From an uncultured Clostridia bacterium (lineage in GTDB: Bacteria > Bacillota > Clostridia > Christensenellales > UBA1242): a stretch of 64,000 nt of DNA. Both the position numbers and the translations under genes were made by a program. This document shows positions 43,847 through 52,858 of this stretch, one piece after another (positions within the stretch are counted from its first letter, which is position 1; the number at the start of each line of letters is the position of its first letter). The notes under the pieces are model-generated. The model was not told the DNA's origin and ran no database searches. It was given only the letters and a program-made list of their open reading frames with translations. Location: assembly GCA_934746715.1 (NCBI GenBank), contig CAKVFI010000002.1, forward strand, positions 62,001 through 126,000, written 5' to 3'.

Positions 43847-46222
43847 TTATGCACGCAAAGTTGCATTTAATGTGGAAATTTCTGCTTGCAAAACTTTGTC
43901 TACAATTGGAGCAATTTCATTTTCTGCCAATGGTTTTTCGCCTTGACGGATGGACAAAGTGAACGCAACACTCTTTTTGTGCTCGCCAACACTGTCGGAA
44001 ACATAAACATCAAACACTTTTGCATTTACAATGTTTTGCTTGTCTGCTTTTAAGGCAACTTTGATAATTTCGCTTGCTGGGGTGTCGCGGTCAACAACGA
44101 TGGCAAGGTCACGAGTGATATATGGCAATTTGTCTGGTGCGTTGCCTGTGTGGCGGTCATTCAAACGGCAAATCACATTGCTCAAATTGATTTCTGCCAT
44201 CAAAACCTTTTGGTTGATATCAAAATTCCTTAATATTGTTGGGTGAATTTCTCCAATTTCACCAATCTTGCGGTTATATAAATAAATGTCTGCGCAAATG
44301 CCAGGGTGGAACATTGTGTTTTGTGCTTGGCGATATTCAAGAGCAACACCAATGCTTGCCATAATTTTGTTAAGACGATTTTTGAGATTGTAAAAATCAT
44401 AATTTCCTGTCATGCTCAAGCACAAATTGTTGTGTTCGTCAGGCAGTTCGGTTAAAGGCAATTGTTTTGCAATAAACACACGTGCCAGTTCAAATAATTT
44501 AAGGTCTTTGTTGCCTTGCTTTAAGTTGAAACTGATTGTGTTGAGCATGCCCGGCATAAGGCTGCGACGCACAACGCTGTAATCTTGACCAATAGGGTTG
44601 GCAATAACAATATGCTCTGCCAAGTTGAGCCCTGCGTTTTGAATAACTTTTGGGCTGCCAAATTGCCAAGTGAGAGTTTCATCAAAGCCAAACAATGCAC
44701 TGTTAACTTTAAGTTTGTTGATGTTTTTTTGTTCCACTGTCAACTCGCCAACAGTGTGGAAATCTGTTGAAGTGTTGCTGTCAATGCCGATTTTGTCCAA
44801 GCCATAAATTCTGCCAACTTCCTCACAAATGTCGCACTCGCGTTCAATGTCTGTGCGTTCGCAAGGGATTTTGGACAAAAGTTTGTTGCCGTCAGATGTT
44901 GTTTTTATGTCAAGTTTGTTTAAAATGCGCACCATTTCCTCTGCTGGAATTTCAAGCCCAAGGCGTTCATTAATGCGGCGCACACTGCTTTCAACTGTGC
45001 GTTGAGCGGGCAGAGTGGTGTGAATATCAATAATTTGGTTGGAAATTGTGCCTGCGTTAAGTTTTGTGATGATGTTTAATGCGCGTTTTAAGCCAATTTC
45101 TGTGTTTTCAATGTTGACGCCTTTGCTGTAACGAATACAACTATCACTCAACATGCCAAGCGCGTGGGCAGACCTACGAATATTTGCAAAATGGAAGTTT
45201 GCACTTTCAAGCATAACATTTTGTGTTGTTTCATATGTGCCAGACTCCGTTCCGCCCATAATGCCTGCAATAACCATCGGTTCGCTTGCGTTGGCAATAA
45301 CAAGGTTTTCTGGGTTGAGTTCGTGCTCTTTTTCGTCCAATGTTAAAAGTTTTTCGCCGTTGTTGGCGCGTCTAACAATAATCTGGTTGCCTTTGATTTT
45401 GCTCAAATCAAACGCGTGCATAGGTTGGCCAACTTCCAACAAAACATAGTTTGTGATGTCCACAAAAAGTGAGTGAGGGGTGTGGTCAAGCAAGGTTAAA
45501 CGCTTTTGCATCCACGCTGGGCTGACACCGTTTTTAACATTTTCAACAACAACACTTTCATATCTTGGGCACAAATCTGTTGCTTCAACTTTTACATCAA
45601 CTTTTTTGTTGCCGGTTGCAGTGTAACTTAAATCAAGTGGTTTAACTGGTAAATCAAAAATTGCGCCAATTTCTTTTGCAATGCCATAAATAGAGTTGCA
45701 GTCCGCACGGTTTGGCAAAACGTTTACGTCCAAAACAACTTCATTCAATCCAAGTACTTCCGCAATTGGTGTGCCCGGCACGCAGTCTGGTGCTAAAATT
45801 AACAAGCCGTCAACACTTGCTCCTGGGTAGATGCTGTCGTTAATGCCCAACTCGTCGCCGCCGCAAAACATTCCATTGCTGGCAACTCCACGAAGTTCGC
45901 CATTTTTTATGCTTACGCCACAAGGCAAATTTGCACCTTCAAGTGCCAAAGCAACATTGTCGCCAACTTTCATGTTTGTGGCGTGTGTTACAATTTGAGT
46001 TTGACCAAAACCATAAGTGCATTGGCAAACCACCAATTTGTCCGCATTGGGGTGGCGAGCAATTTCTGTTATTTTTGCAACAACAACATGGTTAAGCCCT
46101 TTAGATTTGTCAATAACTTCTTCAACTTCAAAACCAGCGTCTGTCAAACCTTTAACAAGCGTTTTTAATTCTATTTTGCTGGTGTCAACATAATCATTAA
46201 TCCATGATAATAATACTTTCAT
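43847..46222 (-). CDS. pheT: Phenylalanine--tRNA ligase beta subunit
   Basis: A 791-residue subunit of the alpha2-beta2 PheRS. It has the N-terminal tRNA-binding fold (NHVVVAKITEIARHPNADKL ... GVASNGMFCGGDELG), the B3/4 editing domain with NVLPNRADCNSIYGIAKEIG, B5 and the C-terminal anticodon-binding domain (LPYITRDLAIVVDRDTPASE ... AVAFTLSIRQGEKP-like). Length fits. The ATG follows AAAGGAG on the minus strand. It is the last gene of the T-box-controlled operon; the gap to pheS holds extra copies of the pheS 3' end. Confidence 0.96.
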   Translation of the reverse strand: MKVLLSWINDYVDTSKIELKTLVKGLTDAGFEVEEVIDKSKGLNHVVVAKITEIARHPNADKLVVCQCTYGFGQTQIVTHATNMKVGDNVALALEGANLPCGVSIKNGELRGVASNGMFCGGDELGINDSIYPGASVDGLLILAPDCVPGTPIAEVLGLNEVVLDVNVLPNRADCNSIYGIAKEIGAIFDLPVKPLDLSYTATGNKKVDVKVEATDLCPRYESVVVENVKNGVSPAWMQKRLTLLDHTPHSLFVDITNYVLLEVGQPMHAFDLSKIKGNQIIVRRANNGEKLLTLDEKEHELNPENLVIANASEPMVIAGIMGGTESGTYETTQNVMLESANFHFANIRRSAHALGMLSDSCIRYSKGVNIENTEIGLKRALNIITKLNAGTISNQIIDIHTTLPAQRTVESSVRRINERLGLEIPAEEMVRILNKLDIKTTSDGNKLLSKIPCERTDIERECDICEEVGRIYGLDKIGIDSNTSTDFHTVGELTVEQKNINKLKVNSALFGFDETLTWQFGSPKVIQNAGLNLAEHIVIANPIGQDYSVVRRSLMPGMLNTISFNLKQGNKDLKLFELARVFIAKQLPLTELPDEHNNLCLSMTGNYDFYNLKNRLNKIMASIGVALEYRQAQNTMFHPGICADIYLYNRKIGEIGEIHPTILRNFDINQKVLMAEINLSNVICRLNDRHTGNAPDKLPYITRDLAIVVDRDTPASEIIKVALKADKQNIVNAKVFDVYVSDSVGEHKKSVAFTLSIRQGEKPLAENEIAPIVDKVLQAEISTLNATLRA

Positions 46223-46242
46223 TTTCTTCTCCTTTAATGTGC

Positions 46243-46275
46243 TTACTTAAACTGCTCTATAAACCTAACATCGTT
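46243..46275 (-). repeat. pheS 3'-end copy A (synonymously diverged)
   Basis: Read on the minus strand this 33-mer encodes NDVRFIEQFK and a stop, exactly the last ten residues of PheS. Compared with the real end it differs at six third positions (GTT/GTG, AGG/AGA, ATA/ATT, GAG/GAA, CAG/CAA, AAG/AAA), all silent. It adjoins the pheT ribosome site, so it was probably once the true end of pheS. Confidence 0.85.
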
Positions 46276-46306
46276 ATTTAAATTGTTCAATAAATCTCAC
46301 ATCGTT
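46274..46306 (-). repeat. pheS 3'-end copy B (identical)
   Basis: Identical over 33 bp to the active end of pheS (46370-46402); 63 bp separate the two. The copy's stop codon overlaps copy A by 2 bp. The intervening 63 bp hold a small hairpin, ATTGTGA/TCACAAT, but not the E1-E3 core. Confidence 0.85.
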
Positions 46307-46369
46307 TGATTGTGAATAAATCACAATGAAACTTCTGTTCGCTTTTTTAAAAATTTAAATTAAATAAAT

Positions 46370-47392
46370 TTATTTAAATTGTTCAATAAATCTCACATCG
46401 TTTTCAAACATAACTTTTGCGTTAGGGATTTTGTAACGCATTTTTGGGAAACGGTCAAAACCAAAACCAAATGCATATCCGCTGTATTCATTTGGGTCAA
46501 TGCCGTTCATTTCCAAAACATGTGGGTGAATCATGCCTGCGCCCAAAATTTCATATTGACCTGCGCCTTTGCATGCTGGGCAACCTTTGCCTTTGCACAC
46601 ATTGCATTCTGCATCAACTTCAACACTAGGTTCAGTGAAAGGGAAGAAACTTGCCCTAAATTTTGTTTTTGTGGCTTCACCAAGATATTTTTTCAAAATA
46701 AGGCTAAGGTCGTGTTTTAAATCAGCCAAAGAAACTTTTTTGTCGATGTAAATACCTTCAAGTTGATGGAAGGCTGGGGTGTGAGTTGCGTCAATTTCGT
46801 CTTTACGGAAAACTCTGCCAAAACTAAACACTTTGAAAGGTGGCTTGATTTTTTCCATTGCTCTTGGTTGAGTGTTGCTGGTTTGCGTGCGCATCAAAAT
46901 TTCTGGAGTGATGTAAAGGCTGTCTTGCATGTCGCGGCTTGGATGGTCCTTTGGCACATTAACCAATTCAAAGTTATATTTATCCAATTCAATTTCTGGC
47001 CCGTCAATTTGGCTAAATCCCATGCCAGTTAAAATTTCGCCCATACGGATAAAGTCAAGTGTAACAGGGTGGAGAGCTCCAATTTCGTCTGCGTTGGTGT
47101 CAAGCGTTACATCAATTTTTTCGTTCATCAATTTTTGGTTGAGTTCAGCATCAGCAAGCAAAGTTTCCTTGGCGTCAATCAAATTTTCTGCTTCGGTTTT
47201 TGCTTTGTTTAAAAGTTGACCCATTTCTTGCTTTTGTTCTTTTGGAACATCTTTCATAAAGCGGAAAAGTTCGGTCAACTTGCCAGATTTACCTAAAACT
47301 TCAACGCGCAATGCTTGGCATTTTACGCTGGTTTTAATTTCTTCAACTTTTTCTTTAACATAACTTAAAATTTCTTTTATTTTATTTTGCAT
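46370..47392 (-). CDS. pheS: Phenylalanine--tRNA ligase alpha subunit
   Basis: A 340-residue catalytic subunit. An N-terminal coiled coil (1-90) leads to the class II core: HPVTLDFIRMGEILTGMGFS, RTQTSNTQPRAMEK, motif 2 FRKDEIDATHTPAFHQLEG, a Cys cluster ECNVCKGKGCPACKGAGQYE and motif 3 GFGFDRFPKMRYKIPNA. It ends in NDVRFIEQFK, the peptide repeated twice downstream. AAGGAGAAATT precedes the ATG, 9 nt after the PIN gene stop. Confidence 0.96.
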   Translation of the reverse strand: MQNKIKEILSYVKEKVEEIKTSVKCQALRVEVLGKSGKLTELFRFMKDVPKEQKQEMGQLLNKAKTEAENLIDAKETLLADAELNQKLMNEKIDVTLDTNADEIGALHPVTLDFIRMGEILTGMGFSQIDGPEIELDKYNFELVNVPKDHPSRDMQDSLYITPEILMRTQTSNTQPRAMEKIKPPFKVFSFGRVFRKDEIDATHTPAFHQLEGIYIDKKVSLADLKHDLSLILKKYLGEATKTKFRASFFPFTEPSVEVDAECNVCKGKGCPACKGAGQYEILGAGMIHPHVLEMNGIDPNEYSGYAFGFGFDRFPKMRYKIPNAKVMFENDVRFIEQFK

Positions 47393-47401
47393 AATTTCTC
47401 C

Positions 47402-47929
47402 TTATATTTCCAATTCATTGTTGTTTGTGTGGTTTGAATTAATAGGTATTGATTTTAAATCAAACTCTTTGTCGATATATTCAATTTGATTGTAATTGTC
47501 AAAGTCTTTAATATTTTTGGTTAAAAATTTGTCAATTTTCATCTTGCTTGTGTTGTAAGTTACTGTTGCTTCTGCCAAAACCCTTGCGTCCTTATAATTG
47601 TTCTTTTTGCCTGTGCGGTCTTTTATTGCACTATCTTCACCAGTTAAGTAACCAATGGTCAATTGATTTGCCAATTTTTCTTCTTCATCGGTTAAATAGT
47701 GAAAATAACAATAATTTTGCACAAATCGCATGGCAAGTCCACCATCTTTTTTTTCACCAGCTTTAAGCTCATCGTAAACGGTTGATGTAATCATCAATTG
47801 TAACTTTCGTTTTGCAATCAGTTTTGCCAAAGCATAAATGTTTTTGTTTGTTTTTTTGTTTAGGCTGTTTGAATTAATCGCATTAACAATTTCAATAATT
47901 ATATTTGTGTCCGCTAGATATGTTTTCAA
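47402..47929 (-). CDS. PIN-domain protein inside the phe operon
   Basis: A 175-residue protein with PIN nuclease features: YLADTNIIIE (Asp7), VYDEL (Glu54), NYKDARVLAEA (Asp114) and TKNIKDFDN (Asp142/144), i.e. the usual four acidic metal ligands. PIN proteins cut RNA, often as VapC toxins, but no antitoxin gene is adjacent. It lies between the T-box leader and pheS, so its expression should rise when tRNA-Phe is uncharged. The TTG at 47929 is the start: AAGGAG lies 7 nt upstream, and a longer open frame upstream is only the T-box RNA. Confidence 0.75.
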   Translation of the reverse strand: MKTYLADTNIIIEIVNAINSNSLNKKTNKNIYALAKLIAKRKLQLMITSTVYDELKAGEKKDGGLAMRFVQNYCYFHYLTDEEEKLANQLTIGYLTGEDSAIKDRTGKKNNYKDARVLAEATVTYNTSKMKIDKFLTKNIKDFDNYNQIEYIDKEFDLKSIPINSNHTNNNELEI

Positions 47930-47943
47930 AACAATTCTCCTTT

Positions 47944-48222
47944 TAAAATAAAAAACTCGCCCAATACATGGACGAGCAAAAGTCGTGGTACCACCAAGTT
48001 TTGCCACAAATAATTGTGACCTCATTTCATTTTTACAGTTTTGTCTGGCTTTCCTTAACAACCTTGCGGCCTTTACCAAAAAGCAACTCGAGTGCCGAAA
48101 TTCGCGTGTTTGCTTAACATAATTGCCTTTCAGCCAAGAGCAATCTCTCTAAAATGGAACAAACAAACTACTAAAACACCGTCTTTGTTTTTATTAAGAT
48201 GCATTGCAAAAAATTGCAACCT
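47944..48222 (-). promoter_or_regulatory. T-box riboswitch of the PIN-pheS-pheT operon
   Basis: On the minus strand the leader has the T-box GGTGGTACCACGACT (47981-47995), then a terminator CTCGTCC/GGGCGAG with a T-run (47944-47977). A candidate Phe specifier TTC lies in GCGAATTTCGGCAC of stem I (~48090-48105). Uncharged tRNA-Phe would bind and allow read-through. Confidence 0.88.
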
Positions 48223-48228
48223 AATTAT

Positions 48229-48257
48229 ATTGTAAATCAAAAAAAACATTTCGTCAA
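48229..48257 (-). promoter_or_regulatory. Promoter of the phe T-box operon
   Basis: Minus strand TTGACG (48252-48257), 17 bp, TACAAT (48229-48234). Confidence 0.7.
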
Positions 48258-48349
48258 GAAAAATCTTCAACTTTGTTTGACAAGTTTTGTTGAGATTTGT
48301 TTTTTAACTTAAAAATTTTTTTATGCCGTTTGGTTTGTCTTTTAATCTA

Positions 48350-48378
48350 TTGATTTTTGTTGTGTTTTGTGTTACAAT
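48350..48378 (+). promoter_or_regulatory. Promoter of the large coiled-coil gene
   Basis: TTGATT (48350-48355), 17 bp, TACAAT (48373-48378); leader of ~35 nt with AGAGGG before the ATG. Confidence 0.65.
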
Positions 48379-48419
48379 CAACTTGTAAGTAATTGTAAAA
48401 CAATTAAAAAGAGGGTTTT

Positions 48420-51400
48420 ATGTCAGTTATTTTAACAAACGATTTGTCGGTTGATTTTAAAGATTTAAAAGGTAAGTCATTTGAAAATATTTATGCACAT
48501 GTTGGCTTGCAAAATGGCAAAACTCAAACGGTTAAGCTAACCGAAATTTTTGATGTTTACAATAGACCATATTTTGTGGATAATGAAATTGCAGACCCAC
48601 AAAAAAATTTTGATGACATTGTTTTTAACCCAAGCAGATATCATTTGAAAAATGGTGTTCGCTTAACTTTTGTTGATGACAAACCAATTGTTGTTGCTCA
48701 AACAAAAGCGACCAAATTAACAACAGCAAACGATAGGCGTGTGTTTGGCTTAAATCAAACAATTGGTGTGGCGCAATCGGAAAGACAAAGATACACAAGC
48801 ATCACAAAAGTTTTTGTAAAACTTAAAGGCGATAAAAATTACATTTTGGTTGATGCAAAAGATGTTTTTGTGTTGCACAATGGTGTTAGCACAAAATTAT
48901 CTGATTTAACCGACCAAACAATTTTGGATCAAATTAACAATGAAGATGTTTTGAACGATATTGAGCTTGTTGTGTTTGGCAGATCTGTTGATGAGATGGA
49001 CAAAACCAAATTTGAGCAATTATCGGTTGTGGAACAAGAAGATTTTAAATTGGACGACCAAAACGGCAAAACCATGCTTTTGCACAAAAATTTGGGAGAA
49101 GATTACAAAGCCGTTAATGATGGAGTTGTTAAAAAGTCTTTTGCAGAAAATGACGGCACAAAGGTTGTTCGCTCTTCATTGTTCTCAATTGTGGCAGAAA
49201 GAGAAGGCGACCATGTTTATGTTGAAAACATGCAAGGGCAAAAAATGTTTGTTAACCTTGCAGATTTGTTTGTTGAACAAGATGGCAAAAAACAACAAAT
49301 TGATTTAAAAGCTTTTGCAACCATTCCAGATGAAAGCAATTTGGGATATCTTGATTTTGTTGGCAAAAATTTGTTTTTAAAGCAAGGTGAAAATTTTATT
49401 GAATTACAACCATTGTCTGCAGAAAATGCAACAAAAGTGTTTGCAAACAAAACAATTTCATTCACGCCAACAACAAAAGCAGAAGATATTGCACAGCCAG
49501 GTGTTTATCGCCAAGCAAAAGACGGCAGATATTTTGAAGAATCAAAAATTCAACCTTTTTGCTATGACTATACCGAAGGTAAAGATGATTTTTCTCATTA
49601 TTTGTTTGTTGTTAACACAAATGCTGGCGAACGCACAATTATTGTGCCAAAAACAGAATTTGCAAACAATAGGCGTTCGTTTAAAATTAACCTTGAAAAC
49701 ACTGCTGTGGAATTAAATTTGGACGGATACAACAAACCACGCACATTAAAAAGAGTTAACAAATCAGTTAACAAATGTGCAGTTGTGCAAACAACAAATG
49801 TTGTTGGTGCAAAATTTAGCAGCGCGGCAGTTATCAAATTGGCAAACAGTGATGAGCTTGTTGACAATGAAACAACTACTGCAATTTACAACCAATTTTT
49901 AAAAGATTATGGAGTTGGAGAATATCCTGTTGACAAAGTGTTTAACGACGCTGACGAATTGGTTGAATTAAGTGGCTCGTTAACCAGATACAAATTGACA
50001 GATTACGTTGAAGAAAATGACTCAACAGCACAAAACACTTTTTATGACAACTTTACACCAGCAACCTTAACATTGGTTAATGGCAAATTTAGGGGTAGAC
50101 CAACTTTTAGCAGAAAAAAAGCAAACAAAAAGTATACAAAAAAAGCATTAAACTTGGCAAAATCCAGCATAACACTCGCTGGAACACCAATTGGAATTTT
50201 AACATTGTTTGCGGCACCTGTTTTGCCAGTTGTCGCAGCGGGGGCAGTGCTTTCAATCCCTGTTGCCAGAGTTGTTAATGCTGTTAGGGCAGCAGCCTCA
50301 AAGCGCAGTGTTAGCAATTCAATCAAAAACCCGGTTGAGGTTAACAGAGAACATGAACAAGACAAAGTTACTTTGGAATTGCAAAATTACATCAAACAAA
50401 TTGAAAGACAATGGCATATTGGTCAAAACAAAGCATTAAAACAACAAGGCAAAAATGCCTACTACACATTAACACCAAATGAAATGGGCACCATGCTTGA
50501 AAAATTCCGTTTGTTGCAAGAAAAAGTTGAATTAAGTTTTTCTGCCGAACTTGCAACTGGTGGCTTACATGTGGTTGATGGTGTGGCACAAATTAATGGT
50601 CAAAATGCATACCTTGCAAAAGAATATGAAAAATTGTTAAAAGACAAAAACAAAAGCATAAGCAAACTTAAAAGGCAAATTTTGTTGGCAAAAGGCAATG
50701 TAAAAATCAGTTTGCAAAACCAACTTGAAGATTTGATTGTTGAACGCGATGTTATGCTAAAAGATTTTACAATTTCTCACCCAGAGTTAACAGCCAACCA
50801 AAAGGCAAAAGACAATTGTTTGAATTTGATTAACCTTGCAAGGGGCATGATGATTGCAAAATATAATGATTACCCAATCTTGAGCGATGAAGAACAAAGA
50901 ATTGTAAATTCAATTAAAGTTGACTTTGTTTCTGGCAAAGTTAAGTTTGAAAAGAAGTTGTATAAATCTGTTGATGAATTGATTAAAGCAAGGCCAGAAG
51001 TTAAGCAACATATTGACAGTTTGATTGAACAAGGCAAAGCGTTTGCTGGTGCCGGACATTTGGATATCAACAACAGAGAAATAGTGATTGAAAAGCCAAA
51101 AACTGAACCAAATTTGGTTGAAAAACGCGCGGAAGAATTGCAAAAAGAAAAGAGTTCTGTTGTTGAAGCTGAACAAAACAAAGAAGCAACAATAATTCAA
51201 AAATTAATCAAAAAACTTGAAGCTGCAAAACAAAATCAATCATTGCTTGAAAGTGATGTTGACAAAAAGCTTGAGCAAGTTAAATCATCTCTTAAGAAAA
51301 CAGATTTATCGCAAGACGATGAAAGTTTGGTTACAAGCACATTGCAACAATTTGAAGACGGAACAAAAAAGGTTAATGCCGACCTTGATGATTTTGACAA

Positions 51401-52616
51401 ACAACTTGCAGGCTTGAATGAAACGGAAATAGTTTCAGCCGAAGAAATTGATGATATGGTTAAAATGGTTGATATGTTTTGTTCAAACATAGAAAGTTGC
51501 AAGCAAAATTTGAACAAAATTTCAACTATGTTTGAAGGCGACATTTCTGCCACACAGGCAAGAAAATTGGAAAAACAAATCAAAACTTTGCAAGATATTT
51601 TGAAGGAAAATCAAACAAGCGTGAATGGTTTGGTTGAAAAGCTGGAGCAAAAATTGAATGTTGCAAAATCAACTGCAAGTGTTGATAAAACTCAAATTGA
51701 AAAAATTGAAACTGTTTTAAACCGCCTTAAAAATTTGTCAGTGGAAATTAAAACAGAAGATTTGGCAGCTGCAAAAGATAGTTGGAAAACACGTTTTATT
51801 GCAAGCCAAAAAAAGATTTTGGACAATGCGGATATTTCAATTAATGTTGCCAGCAAATTTGAGCAAAACTTGAAAGTTAGTGGTGAAAAGTTAAAAGAAC
51901 TTAACCAAAAAACTTTAACAAATTCAATTTATGGCGTTAAAACAGCAGTTGACAAAAATGTTAAAGGGCTTAATGACTTAAACAATGAAATCAAAACACA
52001 AATTGCTTTGGTTGAAAAACGCATGACAGCGTTAACAAATTTGAAAGACGATTTGAAAAACGACACAGACCAAGATTTGGTTGCAGTTTGTGCTCAAGCG
52101 CAAGCAAAAGTTGACGAGTTAAACAAAAAGAAAGCATTTATTTTGGCAGCGCAAATCAAGGTTGAAGAACTTTTGGAAGAATACAAAAACTTAAAATTGT
52201 TAGTAACTGTTACCGACATCAAACTTGAAGTGCAAAAAATTACATCAAGCACAATGTTTGCAACAAAGTTAACTGGCAAGGCGGAAGATATCAAATTTTT
52301 GGCTTTGGTTATTGCAAATGTTAAAGCGGTTGACAAATTGCAAAAAACACTTGAAACAAACGATATTGTGGTTGAAGAATCTACAAAAGAGCAACTTGAA
52401 AAATTTAAAACCGATTTGCCAGATTATTTGAGCAAAATGATGCAATTTGTTAAAGATAATTACAATTGCTTTAACACTTGCACTGACGAAAAGATAAAAG
52501 AAAAATATTATTCAAAAATTGCAGATTATGCCAATATTGACCATTCAGTTGTTTTTACAATGCCGGAAGGATTGATGGGTGCAGATGAGCAAACCGAAAC
52601 AACAACAAATATTTAG
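48420..52616 (+). CDS. 1398-residue coiled-coil protein of unknown function
   Basis: No signal peptide or known domain. Residues 1-480 contain about four related beta modules (FENIYAHVGLQNGKTQTVKL; VFVKLKGDKNYILVDAKDVF; HVYVENMQGQKMFVNLADLF; LFVVNTNAGERTIIVPKTEF). A basic stretch (~555-578) is followed by a hydrophobic hairpin (about 580-625: ITLAGTPIGILTLFAAPVLP ...), then ~750 residues of mostly alpha-helical coiled coil, e.g. KSISKLKRQILLAKGN and LEKQIKTLQDILKENQTS. It could be a membrane-associated scaffold or cytoskeletal protein (inference). Own promoter; flanked by two T-box operons. Confidence 0.75.
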   Translation: MSVILTNDLSVDFKDLKGKSFENIYAHVGLQNGKTQTVKLTEIFDVYNRPYFVDNEIADPQKNFDDIVFNPSRYHLKNGVRLTFVDDKPIVVAQTKATKLTTANDRRVFGLNQTIGVAQSERQRYTSITKVFVKLKGDKNYILVDAKDVFVLHNGVSTKLSDLTDQTILDQINNEDVLNDIELVVFGRSVDEMDKTKFEQLSVVEQEDFKLDDQNGKTMLLHKNLGEDYKAVNDGVVKKSFAENDGTKVVRSSLFSIVAEREGDHVYVENMQGQKMFVNLADLFVEQDGKKQQIDLKAFATIPDESNLGYLDFVGKNLFLKQGENFIELQPLSAENATKVFANKTISFTPTTKAEDIAQPGVYRQAKDGRYFEESKIQPFCYDYTEGKDDFSHYLFVVNTNAGERTIIVPKTEFANNRRSFKINLENTAVELNLDGYNKPRTLKRVNKSVNKCAVVQTTNVVGAKFSSAAVIKLANSDELVDNETTTAIYNQFLKDYGVGEYPVDKVFNDADELVELSGSLTRYKLTDYVEENDSTAQNTFYDNFTPATLTLVNGKFRGRPTFSRKKANKKYTKKALNLAKSSITLAGTPIGILTLFAAPVLPVVAAGAVLSIPVARVVNAVRAAASKRSVSNSIKNPVEVNREHEQDKVTLELQNYIKQIERQWHIGQNKALKQQGKNAYYTLTPNEMGTMLEKFRLLQEKVELSFSAELATGGLHVVDGVAQINGQNAYLAKEYEKLLKDKNKSISKLKRQILLAKGNVKISLQNQLEDLIVERDVMLKDFTISHPELTANQKAKDNCLNLINLARGMMIAKYNDYPILSDEEQRIVNSIKVDFVSGKVKFEKKLYKSVDELIKARPEVKQHIDSLIEQGKAFAGAGHLDINNREIVIEKPKTEPNLVEKRAEELQKEKSSVVEAEQNKEATIIQKLIKKLEAAKQNQSLLESDVDKKLEQVKSSLKKTDLSQDDESLVTSTLQQFEDGTKKVNADLDDFDKQLAGLNETEIVSAEEIDDMVKMVDMFCSNIESCKQNLNKISTMFEGDISATQARKLEKQIKTLQDILKENQTSVNGLVEKLEQKLNVAKSTASVDKTQIEKIETVLNRLKNLSVEIKTEDLAAAKDSWKTRFIASQKKILDNADISINVASKFEQNLKVSGEKLKELNQKTLTNSIYGVKTAVDKNVKGLNDLNNEIKTQIALVEKRMTALTNLKDDLKNDTDQDLVAVCAQAQAKVDELNKKKAFILAAQIKVEELLEEYKNLKLLVTVTDIKLEVQKITSSTMFATKLTGKAEDIKFLALVIANVKAVDKLQKTLETNDIVVEESTKEQLEKFKTDLPDYLSKMMQFVKDNYNCFNTCTDEKIKEKYYSKIADYANIDHSVVFTMPEGLMGADEQTETTTNI

Positions 52617-52639
52617 TTTGCAATAAAATTTAAAATTTG

Positions 52640-52667
52640 TTGACTTTTAAAATTAATGATTTATAAT
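52640..52667 (+). promoter_or_regulatory. Promoter of the glyS T-box
   Basis: TTGACT (52640-52645), 16 bp, TATAAT (52662-52667). Confidence 0.75.
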
Positions 52668-52673
52668 ATTATT

Positions 52674-52830
52674 AATCCAATAAGCAAAGTGGCGATTTGC
52701 TTGGAAGTGCTAAAATGGCACTCGTTTAACTTACGAAACAAGTTTTAAGAGGGTTTTAAACCAATTAGGGTGGAACCGCGGTATGAATTATATCGTCCCT
52801 ATGCAAAATTTTTGCGTAGGGATTTTTCTT
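52674..52830 (+). promoter_or_regulatory. T-box riboswitch (Gly type) of glyS
   Basis: A short leader like the glyQS class: candidate specifier GGC within AAGTGGCGATTT (~52688-52699), the T-box AGGGTGGAACCGCG (52767-52780) and terminator CCCTATGC-aaaattttt-GCGTAGGG followed by T's (52797-52829). Confidence 0.88.
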
Positions 52831-52858
52831 ATTCCTGCCAAAACAAAAGGAGATTTTT

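Noticed and set aside
47930..48079. N-terminal extension of the PIN protein
   Set aside because: The open frame runs through the T-box antiterminator and terminator; it is RNA leader, not protein.
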